This document shows, piece by piece, positions 41,516 through 48,589 of a DNA stretch of 64,000 nt (position 1 is its first letter; every line of letters begins with the position of its first letter). The DNA is from CAZYTX01 sp964650485. GTDB lineage: Bacteria > RBG-13-61-14 > DATKZS01. The translations under genes were made by a program, and so were the position numbers. The DNA is taken from contig CAZYTX010000009.1 of assembly GCA_964650485.1 (NCBI GenBank), positions 1-64,000 on the forward strand, read 5' to 3'. The notes beneath the pieces were generated by a model. The model was not told the origin of the DNA, did not search any database, and saw nothing but the letters and a program-made list of their open reading frames with translations.

Positions 41516-41830
41516 CCCCGAAAGCTTGTGTCCGAAAAAATCTGAATTTCGCACAGACACAGAGGGATGCAAATAAAATACGGAGACTTTTTCTTGTCTC
41601 ATAAAAACCGGGTCCCTCTGTTGTTTGAGGGAGAAATTACTAAATCTCTGTATTCTCCGTGCCCCTGTGCGATAAAAGCTTACAGCATATATTTTTGGAC
41701 AGCGCTGACCACGTAATAAAGAGGCTCGCTGCGGGGAAGACCCGCTTTCCATCGTGAACATCCGCAAAAAGCTGTTACAATAAAAGCATGAGTAGTATAG
41801 ACCGTTCTTTTTCCCGCCAGGGCTAGTAAA
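41516..41830. repeat. Intergenic long imperfect inverted repeat (41522-41682) and leader of the NuoE-like gene
   Basis: The left half TCGCACAG (41549-41556) and ACGGAGA (41580-41586) mirror TCTCCGT (41654-41660) and CTGTGCGA (41665-41672), with AAGCTT near both ends. A smaller stem TCCCTC/GAGGGA sits in the middle. The CACAGAGG-type string also appears at 55361, where only a piece remains, so it may be a dispersed repeat. From 41683 to 41830 only a weak -10 (TACAAT at 41776-41781) is seen. No gene. Confidence 0.55.
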
Positions 41831-42382
41831 ATGGAAGTTCCGGAGTATAAAGAAGTAAAAGAAGCGCTTTCCGAGATACTTAAAAGCGATTCCGATGTCT
41901 ACAAAAACCTTGTAACCGTTCTTCAGGAAGTCCAGAAAAGGTTCGGGTTCCTGCCCGAGACGGCAATGGCCGAGATCGCAAAGCACTTCGACCTCTCCCC
42001 CGCAAACGTGTACGGGGTGGCCACCTTTTACAACCAGTTCAGGTTCGTGCCGCCGGGCAGGTGCCACGTGCAGGTGTGCATGGGCACCGCCTGTCACATA
42101 AAGCAGGGCGGGCTGGTGCTGGACCAGTGGAAGCGCAAGCTCGAGATCGAGGAGGGCGGCCGCACCGAGGACGGCGAGTTCAGCATCGAAAGGGTGGCCT
42201 GCGTGGGGGCCTGCACCCTGGCGCCGGTGTGCATAGTGTGCGGCGACGTGGTCCCCTACATGTCTCCCACCAAGGTGGACGGCATAATACTCCAGCACCA
42301 GATACAGAGGCAGCAGGAGGAACAAGGAGCGCAGGATCGGGACCAGCGATCAGAGCGGCAGAGTAAAGGTGACAGCCCATGA
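41831..42382 (+). CDS. NuoE/HydC-like 2Fe-2S thioredoxin-fold subunit
   Basis: This 183-residue subunit of a NADH-oxidising module binds one 2Fe-2S cluster with cysteines in VQVCMGTACHIKQ and VACVGACTLAPV, as in NuoE and HydC. A helical N-terminal region (about residues 10-75) precedes it. The C-terminus is hydrophilic, rich in Gln, Glu and Arg. It overlaps the next gene by 4 bases (ATGA), so subunits are made together. It belongs to the three-gene set placed next to folD and before cooC. Confidence 0.92.
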   Translation: MEVPEYKEVKEALSEILKSDSDVYKNLVTVLQEVQKRFGFLPETAMAEIAKHFDLSPANVYGVATFYNQFRFVPPGRCHVQVCMGTACHIKQGGLVLDQWKRKLEIEEGGRTEDGEFSIERVACVGACTLAPVCIVCGDVVPYMSPTKVDGIILQHQIQRQQEEQGAQDRDQRSERQSKGDSP

Positions 42383-44388
42383 GGGCATCTCCGGTAAATA
42401 AAGAGGCGGCCACACAGGCATACCAAAGGCTGGCCGAGGAGGCGCAGACCCGGGTGGGAGCGCTTCGGTCGGAGGACGCCTCCTACGTGCTGCTGGGCAC
42501 TGCCACCTGCGGCCGCTCTGCAGGGGCCCTTCACGTAAGGGAGGCCTTCAAGGAGCACTTCGAAAAGAACGGGCTGGATGTCCCGGTGATCGAGGTCGGG
42601 TGCATGGGCCACTGCTATGCCGAGCCCATGGCGGTGGTGAAGAGGCCCGGGTACCCGGCCATGGTCTACCACCACCTATCCCCCATCATAGTGCGCAACC
42701 TGGTGAGCAAGTTCTTTTTGGAAGAGGACCCCTACTTCGAGGTGTTCCTGGGAGCGGTGGAGCAAAACGACATGTTCCCTGCAATGGCCGACCTGCCCAG
42801 GTACGGTCTCGAGGAGAGGAGGCTGCTTAAAAGGTGCGGGCTGGTGGACCCCGCAAACATATATCACTCCATTTCCGAGGGCGCGTACCAGGGGCTGGTG
42901 AAAACCCTGGAGATGAGTCCCTCAGAGGCCCTCGAAATGGTGAAAGCCTCCGGGCTCCGGGGACTGGGCGGCGCCGGGTTCCCAACAGGCAGGAAGTGGG
43001 AAATACTGGCGAGCCAGCCCGAAGGCGGGCGTTATCTTATATGCAACGGTGACGAGGGCGACCCGGGCGCTTTCATGGACCGCACCATAATCGAGTCGGA
43101 CCCCCACTCCGTGCTCGAGGGCATGCTCATCGCGGCAAGGATCACCGGGGCCGCACGCGGCTTCGTATACGTCCGCGCCGAGTACCCGAGCGCGGTGGAG
43201 CGGCTCAAAACAGCCATGCGCCAGGCAAGGGACCTCGGGCTGCTCGGAAAGGACGTGCTGGGCAGCGGGCTCGATTTCGACCTCAAGATGGTGCAGGGCG
43301 CGGGCGCGTTCGTGTGCGGGGAGGAGACCGCACTCATGGCCTCCATCGAGGGGAAAAGGGGCATGCCCAGGACAAGGCCGCCATACCCCGCGGTCAAGGG
43401 GGTGTTCGGAAAGCCAACCGCCATAAACAACGTGAAGACCTTTGCCAGCGTGCCCATGATACTCACCAGGGGGCCGGAGTGGTTTTCATCGGTGGGCACC
43501 GAGCGCAGCAAGGGCACCGCGGTGTTCGCCCTGGCCGGGAAGGTGGCAAACACCGGCCTGGTCGAGGTTTCCATGGGCACCACCCTTAGAGAGCTCATCT
43601 TCGACATCGGCGGAGGAATACCGGGAGACAAGGAGTTCAAGGCGGTTCTGATTGGAGGGCCATCCGGCGGGTGCCTGCCAGAGTCAATGCTCGACACCCC
43701 CATTGACTTTGACAGCCTGCGGCAGGCCGGGGCCATCATGGGCTCGGGCGGCATGGTGATATTGGACCAGGACAACTGCATGGTTGATACAGCGCGATTT
43801 TTCCTGGAATTCACACAAAAGGAGTCGTGCGGAAAGTGCACCTTCTGCAGGATCGGCACCAAGCAGATGCTGGATACGATCTCCAGGATAGCGGATGGAC
43901 AAGGCGAGATGCCAGACCTCGAGATGCTGGAGCACCTGGGCGAGGACATAAAAGAAGGGTCTTTGTGCAATCTGGGAAGGACCGCGCCCAACCCTGTGTT
44001 GACAACCTTGAAGTACTTCCGCGACGAGTACGAGGAGCACATAAGGGGGCTGAAATGCAGGGCCAAGGTGTGCAAGGAGCTCACCGCGTACTACATTATT
44101 CCCGAGAGGTGCGTGCGTTCCTGCGACGCCTGCGTGGGTAGCTGCCCCCCGGAGGCCATTTACCCCAACTCGCAGAGGATCAAGGTGGTGGACCAGTCAT
44201 TGTGCGTGAACTGCGACTCCTGCATGGGGGCCTGCCCGCCCGAGTACGACGCGGTGGTGAAAATCTCTCCTAAAAGCGAGGTGCCTCCCTCCGAGCCCAG
44301 GCCCGAGGACAAGCAGCCGCAAGGCCAGGGTGAAGAGCATGACAAGGAAGAGCAAGAAGACAAGGCTGCGGGAGGGGAGAATAAATGA
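42379..44388 (+). CDS. NuoF/HydB-like NADH- and FMN-binding Fe-S subunit
   Basis: The 669-residue protein has the make-up of HydB-type subunits: an N-terminal 2Fe-2S thioredoxin-like part (ATCGRSAGA and VGCMGHCYAEP), the FMN/NADH core (GLGGAGFPTGRKWE and CNGDEGDPGAFMDR), the 4Fe-4S motif SCGKCTFCRIGT, and two C-terminal ferredoxin clusters (CDACVGSCPPEAIYP and CVNCDSCMGACPP). This build is seen in electron-bifurcating hydrogenases and formate dehydrogenases. NAD(H) is the expected partner. The last 40 residues are a Glu/Gln-rich tail. Confidence 0.93.
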   Translation: MRASPVNKEAATQAYQRLAEEAQTRVGALRSEDASYVLLGTATCGRSAGALHVREAFKEHFEKNGLDVPVIEVGCMGHCYAEPMAVVKRPGYPAMVYHHLSPIIVRNLVSKFFLEEDPYFEVFLGAVEQNDMFPAMADLPRYGLEERRLLKRCGLVDPANIYHSISEGAYQGLVKTLEMSPSEALEMVKASGLRGLGGAGFPTGRKWEILASQPEGGRYLICNGDEGDPGAFMDRTIIESDPHSVLEGMLIAARITGAARGFVYVRAEYPSAVERLKTAMRQARDLGLLGKDVLGSGLDFDLKMVQGAGAFVCGEETALMASIEGKRGMPRTRPPYPAVKGVFGKPTAINNVKTFASVPMILTRGPEWFSSVGTERSKGTAVFALAGKVANTGLVEVSMGTTLRELIFDIGGGIPGDKEFKAVLIGGPSGGCLPESMLDTPIDFDSLRQAGAIMGSGGMVILDQDNCMVDTARFFLEFTQKESCGKCTFCRIGTKQMLDTISRIADGQGEMPDLEMLEHLGEDIKEGSLCNLGRTAPNPVLTTLKYFRDEYEEHIRGLKCRAKVCKELTAYYIIPERCVRSCDACVGSCPPEAIYPNSQRIKVVDQSLCVNCDSCMGACPPEYDAVVKISPKSEVPPSEPRPEDKQPQGQGEEHDKEEQEDKAAGGENK

Positions 44389-45053
44389 GCCGGGTGAATA
44401 TAGAGATAGACGGCGAGACCGTCTCGGCCGAAGAGGGGGAGGTGCTCTTGTGGGCCGCCCTGGACGCGGGATACTACATACCGCACCTGTGCGCGGCAAA
44501 AGAGATAGACCACCACCCCGCGGCATGCAGGCTCTGCTTCGTGGAGGTCGAGGGGATTGACCGCCCGGTGACCGCGTGCACCCAGACGGTTCAACAAGGA
44601 ATGAAGGTGAAGACCCGCTCCGAGAGGGTGGACCGGCTGGTAAGGACAGGGTTCGAGCTTCTGATGTCAACCCATCGCCTCGACTGCAAGGTGTGCCCGG
44701 CAAACAGGAAGTGCGGCCTGCAGGAGGTGGCGAAGAAAAGGAAGGTCCCCCTGAAGCCGAAGCAGTTCGACAAGATCGAGCCCGACTACCCGGTGGACGA
44801 GTCAAGGGAAGACTTCGGCATGAACCCCAACCACTGCATACTCTGCGGCAAGTGCGTGCACGTGTGCGAGAACGTAAAAGGCTGCCGGGTGCTGGACTTC
44901 TCACAGAGGGGACTCCGGACAGTGCTCAGCACGTTCAACGGAAAGCCGCTCGCGGAGCAGGATGCATGCGACGGGTGCCTTAAGTGCGTGCGGGTATGCC
45001 CGGTGGGGGCCTTATACCTGAAGGAAGACCAGGAGGCTAAAAAATCTGCGTGA
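44385..45053 (+). CDS. NuoG/HydA-type N-terminal Fe-S module, without catalytic domain
   Basis: The 222 residues carry a plant-type 2Fe-2S domain (HLCAAKEIDHHPAACRLC), the His-Cys 4Fe-4S ligands (HRLDCKVCPANRKC) and two 4Fe-4S clusters (CILCGKCVHVCE and CDGCLKCVRVCP). NuoG, HydA and FdhA proteins continue from this module into a large catalytic domain. Here the protein stops after the module, with neither an H-cluster nor a molybdopterin part. It likely acts as an electron relay for the two genes upstream. It overlaps the NuoF-like gene by 4 bases and precedes cooC by 36. Confidence 0.9.
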   Translation: MSRVNIEIDGETVSAEEGEVLLWAALDAGYYIPHLCAAKEIDHHPAACRLCFVEVEGIDRPVTACTQTVQQGMKVKTRSERVDRLVRTGFELLMSTHRLDCKVCPANRKCGLQEVAKKRKVPLKPKQFDKIEPDYPVDESREDFGMNPNHCILCGKCVHVCENVKGCRVLDFSQRGLRTVLSTFNGKPLAEQDACDGCLKCVRVCPVGALYLKEDQEAKKSA

Positions 45054-45089
45054 GGAAAAAGGGTCCGGCAGGGAAAGGAGTAATAAGAG

Positions 45090-45851
45090 GTGAGCAGGGT
45101 CATAGCGGTGTGCGGCAAAGGGGGTACGGGCAAGACCACCGTGGCCTCCCTCATGGTACGGGCACTGTTAAACAGCGGTCAGGGTCCCATACTCGCGGTG
45201 GACGCGGACCCGAACGCCAACCTGGGCCCCATGCTGGGAATCGAGGCGGAGGAGACCGTGGGCGGGGTGCTGGAGGAGTTCCACGAAAAAAGGATGGAAA
45301 TACCGCAGGGCATGTCCAAGCAGGCTTTCCTCGAACTCAGGCTCAACCAGGCGGTGGCGGAGACAAAGGGTGTGGACCTGGTGACCATGGGCAGGCCCGA
45401 GGGGCCGGGGTGCTACTGCTCTGCCAATGCAGTGTTGCGGGACGTGCTCGAGAGGCTGGTGGAGAACTACCGCTTCGCGGTCATAGACAACGAGGCCGGC
45501 ATGGAACACCTCTCAAGGAGGACGGCCAACAGGATTGACATGCTGCTCATGATCTCGGACCCCTCCATGAAGGGGCTTAGGACCATAAAGGGTCTGTTCG
45601 AGCTGGTGGCCGAGCTTGGGCTGCCGGTGATGGAGAAGTACGCTGTCATGGCGAGGACTAAGGACGGCCTGGACCAGAGGCTTAAAGAGTACGTGGACTC
45701 GCTGCCCGTGCCGCTCCTGGCCTCGGTGCCCGAGGACCCGGAGGTGATGGAGTGCGATCTTGCCATGAAGTCGTTCCTGGAACTCCCGGACTCATCGGCC
45801 GCGGTAAAGGCGTGCCAAGCCATCATTGAGAGGATAGAGAAGCTGGCCTGA
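45090..45851 (+). CDS. cooC: CODH nickel-insertion accessory ATPase
   Basis: CooC/AcsF is a MinD-type ATPase that helps load nickel into CODH or ACS. The P-loop GKGGTGKT is at residues 9-16, with the deviant lysine typical of MinD. A CYCSAN motif near residue 110 matches the CxC metal-binding site of CooC dimers. Length 253 is normal. GTG start at 45090, with AGGAG upstream. It lies between the NuoG-like gene and a toxin-antitoxin islet that separates it from acsD. Confidence 0.93.
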   Translation: MSRVIAVCGKGGTGKTTVASLMVRALLNSGQGPILAVDADPNANLGPMLGIEAEETVGGVLEEFHEKRMEIPQGMSKQAFLELRLNQAVAETKGVDLVTMGRPEGPGCYCSANAVLRDVLERLVENYRFAVIDNEAGMEHLSRRTANRIDMLLMISDPSMKGLRTIKGLFELVAELGLPVMEKYAVMARTKDGLDQRLKEYVDSLPVPLLASVPEDPEVMECDLAMKSFLELPDSSAAVKACQAIIERIEKLA

Positions 45852-45890
45852 TATGGTCATGGTAATCCTTCTGTTTTTTCGTAGCTGATG

Positions 45891-45909
45891 ATATAATCTG
45901 GGATTATAT
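45891..45909. promoter_or_regulatory. Perfect palindrome, possible operator with -10-like box
   Basis: ATATAATC (45891-45898), TGG, then GATTATAT (45902-45909) form a perfect 8-base inverted repeat. The left half includes TATAAT. It lies 26 bases before a 35-residue reading frame and 144 bases before the XRE regulator gene, where a repressor of a toxin-antitoxin unit would bind. Confidence 0.5.
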
Positions 45910-45934
45910 AGAAGGAGCCCAAGGGGGATCATTC

Positions 45935-46042
45935 ATGAAAAAGAGATTTGATGCCGTGAGATTCCAGCGGAAGGTGCGCAAGGAGCTGAGCCTCTCTTCG
46001 TTTGCCAATGAAGCATGGTATATTATATCAATGGCATGCTAA
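45935..46042 (+). pseudogene. Short frame, remnant of an antitoxin-like protein
   Basis: A 35-residue frame begins MKKRFDAVRFQRKVRKELS and ends at TAA 46042. A good RBS (AGGGGG) precedes it. The start resembles small antitoxin-type proteins that begin with a similar FDAV and R/K-rich helix, but the frame ends where those continue. It may be a broken antitoxin or a leader peptide. It is below usual gene-length cutoffs and uncertain. Confidence 0.4.
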
Positions 46043-46052
46043 AGGCGAGAGC

Positions 46053-46313
46053 ATGAAAAAGAAAGAACCGAAGTCGCTGGGCGAACGAGTGCGCATGTTA
46101 AGAGGGGACCTCACCCAGTCGGATTTTGCCGAGGCCCTCAATATTAAGCAGGCAATGATCAGCCGCTATGAGGCGGATAAAGAGACCCCCTCCCCCAGGG
46201 TCCTGCTAAGGATAGCGCAGTACTCCGGCAAAAGCATGGAGTGGCTGCTCACAGGCAAGCAAACCCTGGGCCCCAGGCCAGGGAAGGTCAAGAGAAAAAA
46301 ACCCTACGGCTAA
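46053..46313 (+). CDS. XRE-family regulator (paralog of the one at 27.8-28.3 kb)
   Basis: The 86-residue protein is almost only a Cro/C1-type helix-turn-helix (LTQSDFAEALNIKQAMISRYEADK). Its first 75 residues match the XRE protein at 27810-28262 closely, and the DNA is also similar, so one is a copy of the other. It lacks that protein's C-terminal half and stops after KPYG. ATG 46053 is used. It is followed by an antitoxin-like frame that begins within its last 73 bases. Confidence 0.88.
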   Translation: MKKKEPKSLGERVRMLRGDLTQSDFAEALNIKQAMISRYEADKETPSPRVLLRIAQYSGKSMEWLLTGKQTLGPRPGKVKRKKPYG

Positions 46314-46558
46314 GGGCCGAGAAGGACAAGAAAAGGAAGACGGCATTTTTCGTAAAGCCGCTTGAAGAGCTGGTAAAAGATCTGCCTCCGGACTCGCAGC
46401 AAGAGGTGAGGGATTACATAGAGCGCCTGGTGGAGAAAAGGGAGCGGCCAAGGCAGAACAGAATGCGTTTGACCTGGGCAGGCGCTCTCAAGGAGTACCG
46501 AGACCAGTACACATCCCTGGATCTGCAGAAAAAGGCACTGGAGTGGTGGGGAGACTGA
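46241..46558 (+). CDS. Antitoxin-like protein (DUF2281 type), N-terminus overlapping the XRE gene
   Basis: The 105-residue frame ends with a convincing antitoxin-type region: VKPLEELVKDLPPDSQQEVRDYIERLVEK, then a basic and aromatic tail (RNRMRLTWAGALKEY). The only start in frame is GTG 46241, inside the XRE gene in another frame, so about 25 residues of the product would be an out-of-frame reading of the regulator. A short deletion that merged two genes is possible. The stop overlaps the toxin ATG (TGATG). Confidence 0.7.
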   Translation: MAAHRQANPGPQAREGQEKKTLRLRAEKDKKRKTAFFVKPLEELVKDLPPDSQQEVRDYIERLVEKRERPRQNRMRLTWAGALKEYRDQYTSLDLQKKALEWWGD

Positions 46559-47031
46559 TGTACCTGGTGGACACCAATGTATGGCTGGAGCTGTTATTGG
46601 AGCAGGAGCGGGCCCCGGAGGTAAGATATCTCTTTCAGAAATTAGAACCACGCATCATCTCTATTACTGAGTTCTCACCTTATTCCATCGGTATCATCAT
46701 GGACAGGCTGAAGAATCATGATGCTTTCCTGGATTTCGTGCGCGATTCTATTGAAGATTCAGGGATAAATCTTTTCCGTATTGACAGCGAAGACATGAAG
46801 TCTTTGGTTGCTTACATCAAGAGACTCGATCTTGACTTTGATGACGCATACCAATACACCGCGGCTGGAAAATACGATCTAACACTCATCAGCTTTGACA
46901 ATGACTTCGACCTTACGGACAGGGGAAAGAAAACGCCCGAGCAAATCCTGGCGGAGACCGAAAGTTCTCCTTCCTTTCATAAATTTAATGTTCACTGGAC
47001 ATCACGGGCGAATTTGTACTATAATAAGTAA
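46558..47031 (+). CDS. PIN-domain toxin (VapC-like)
   Basis: PIN-domain proteins are RNases that cut tRNA or other RNAs when free from the antitoxin. The 157-residue protein starts MYLVDTNVWLE with the first catalytic Asp at residue 5, has an ITEF segment, and the acidic DFDDAYQYTAA and SFDNDF motifs for the other Mg ligands. ATG 46558 overlaps the antitoxin stop by one base. The gene is much more AT-rich than the flanking C1 genes, so it was likely acquired. Confidence 0.9.
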   Translation: MYLVDTNVWLELLLEQERAPEVRYLFQKLEPRIISITEFSPYSIGIIMDRLKNHDAFLDFVRDSIEDSGINLFRIDSEDMKSLVAYIKRLDLDFDDAYQYTAAGKYDLTLISFDNDFDLTDRGKKTPEQILAETESSPSFHKFNVHWTSRANLYYNK

Positions 47032-47320
47032 CGCCTTTTTGGAAGTTCAATCGGAAGCAGTTAAAGATTAAAAATTCTAATAATTTAGCTCAACTCGGGA
47101 CTTTACAAACAAAGAGATTTCATAGTAAAATGTTTGCTTGTTCCACCTGTAGTTCACTCACGCTCAGTATGCGGCAAGGGGACGCGGAAGCCCTTACAAG
47201 AAAAAAGCGAATGTGTGTACGAGTTCTACGGCCGAGGTAGGCCATGCTTCTTTCAAGGCGTCTGCTATGTCTTGGAAGCATCAATATGTATCTATGAAGT
47301 GTCCGTGAAAGGAGGTCAGT
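47032..47320. other. AT-rich gap between toxin gene and the small acs-operon protein
   Basis: No supported gene. The first 100 bases are AT-rich, as is the toxin gene; GC content rises towards 47150. A promoter for the acs genes would be expected here, because the islet separates them from cooC, but I see no clear -35/-10 pair. The frame starting at 47134 is a shadow. Confidence 0.4.
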
Positions 47321-47545
47321 ATGGGCGAAGCAAAGACCATCAAGAAGAAGCGGTTCGACGGGACCGAGGTGGAGATCCTGGGCGAGACCTATGAAGAGGG
47401 GGAATCCGCCCAGGGCGAGAAGTATGACTGGCAGAGCAAGATCGGCGATGACAAGGACGGGATCCTGAACTTCTTAAAGACCGGTCTGCGCTACTGGTAC
47501 TCGGACGACTGGTTCGGGAGCGAGAAAAGGAAGACCCCTGCTTGA
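47321..47545 (+). CDS. Small acidic protein ahead of acsD, function unknown
   Basis: The 74-residue protein has no recognised family. It begins with a Lys-rich patch, then is Glu/Asp/Gly-rich (VEILGETYEEGESAQGEKYDW), and has an aromatic C-terminal half (FLKTGLRYWYSDDWFGSEKRK). A very strong RBS (AAAGGAGG) precedes the ATG, like those of the acs genes, which suggests real and ample translation. No Cys and no membrane helix are present. The gene is 57 bases before acsD on the same strand. Confidence 0.7.
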   Translation: MGEAKTIKKKRFDGTEVEILGETYEEGESAQGEKYDWQSKIGDDKDGILNFLKTGLRYWYSDDWFGSEKRKTPA

Positions 47546-47602
47546 GGTCCGCACAAGGTTTTATGTGATTGAACTTAGAGTAGCAGGAACAAGGAGGAGA
47601 AA

Positions 47603-48538
47603 GTGGCTTTAGAATCGGTAAAAGAGACGTACTCGGGCCAGGTGCGCGAGGTCCAGATCGGCGCCGGCGACAAGGCGGTGAAGGTTGGAGGCACCGGGGC
47701 CTATGCCTTCCACTGGTGGGAGGGCGAGATGGGAAACCCCCCGCGCATCGCCTGGGAGATGTGGGACTCGGGCGCCGAGGACTGGCCCGACGCGGCCAAG
47801 GAGCCGTTCAAGGACGTGATCGGCGACCCGCCGGCATGGGCCAAGAAGCTCCAGGACGAGTTCAAGGCCGAGATCATCGCGTTGCGCCTGTCAAGCACGG
47901 ACCCGAACGGAGAGAACGCTTCCGCGGACAGTGCGCTGGAGACGGTTAGCAAGGTGCTCGAGGCCGTTGACGTTCCACTGATCGTGTTCGGCGTCTCCAA
48001 CGATGAAAAGGACCAGGAGGTGCTCCGCAAGATCGAGGACGAGCTGGAAGGAAAAAACCTGGCCATATGCCCGGTGGTGGAGAACAACTACAAGTCCCTG
48101 GGCGCCGGGGCCCTGGCCTCGGGTCACGTGGCCATAGCCAGCACTCCTATTGACATCAACCTGGCAAAGCAGCTCAATACTCTGCTCGGAAACCTTGGAG
48201 TGAAAGACGATAAGATCATTATTGACCCCACCACCGGAGGGCTGGGCTACGGGGTCGAGTACACCTTCTCGGTGATGGAAAGGGACAAGATGGCCGCGCT
48301 GGTGCAGCAGGACGACAAGATGCAGCAGCCCATCATGAACTACGTGGGAGTGGAGACCTGGAAGACCAAGGAGGCCAGGGAGGAAGACGATAAGATGGGA
48401 CCCCCCAAGGAGAGGGCAGTGGCAATCGAGGCGGTGACCGCGATGGTGCTCCTCTCTGCGGGGTCTGACCTCCTGGTAATGAGACATCCCGAGTCCATCG
48501 CCAAGGTCCAAGAGATAATAAACGAGTTGTGTTCGTAG
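47603..48538 (+). CDS. acsD: Corrinoid Fe-S protein small subunit
   Basis: AcsD is the small (delta) TIM-barrel subunit of the corrinoid iron-sulfur protein that carries the methyl group from AcsE to AcsB. The 311-residue protein has the family regions GGTGAYAFHWWEGEMGNPP, LALRLSSTDP-like ALRLSSTDPNG, DPTTGGLGYGVEYT and the C-terminal AVTAMVLLSAGSDLL. Start is GTG 47603 with AGGAGGAG. In Moorella the gene is between other acs genes; here it is first of the acsDABCE order. Confidence 0.96.
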   Translation: MALESVKETYSGQVREVQIGAGDKAVKVGGTGAYAFHWWEGEMGNPPRIAWEMWDSGAEDWPDAAKEPFKDVIGDPPAWAKKLQDEFKAEIIALRLSSTDPNGENASADSALETVSKVLEAVDVPLIVFGVSNDEKDQEVLRKIEDELEGKNLAICPVVENNYKSLGAGALASGHVAIASTPIDINLAKQLNTLLGNLGVKDDKIIIDPTTGGLGYGVEYTFSVMERDKMAALVQQDDKMQQPIMNYVGVETWKTKEAREEDDKMGPPKERAVAIEAVTAMVLLSAGSDLLVMRHPESIAKVQEIINELCS

Positions 48539-48589
48539 AATATAAATCCAAGTAGGCGGCAGCCGCCGCCACACTAAAAGGAGGTAGTA

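Noticed and set aside
44385..45053. Fe-only hydrogenase large subunit
   Set aside because: Only the N-terminal Fe-S module is present; the H-cluster motifs and the length are missing.
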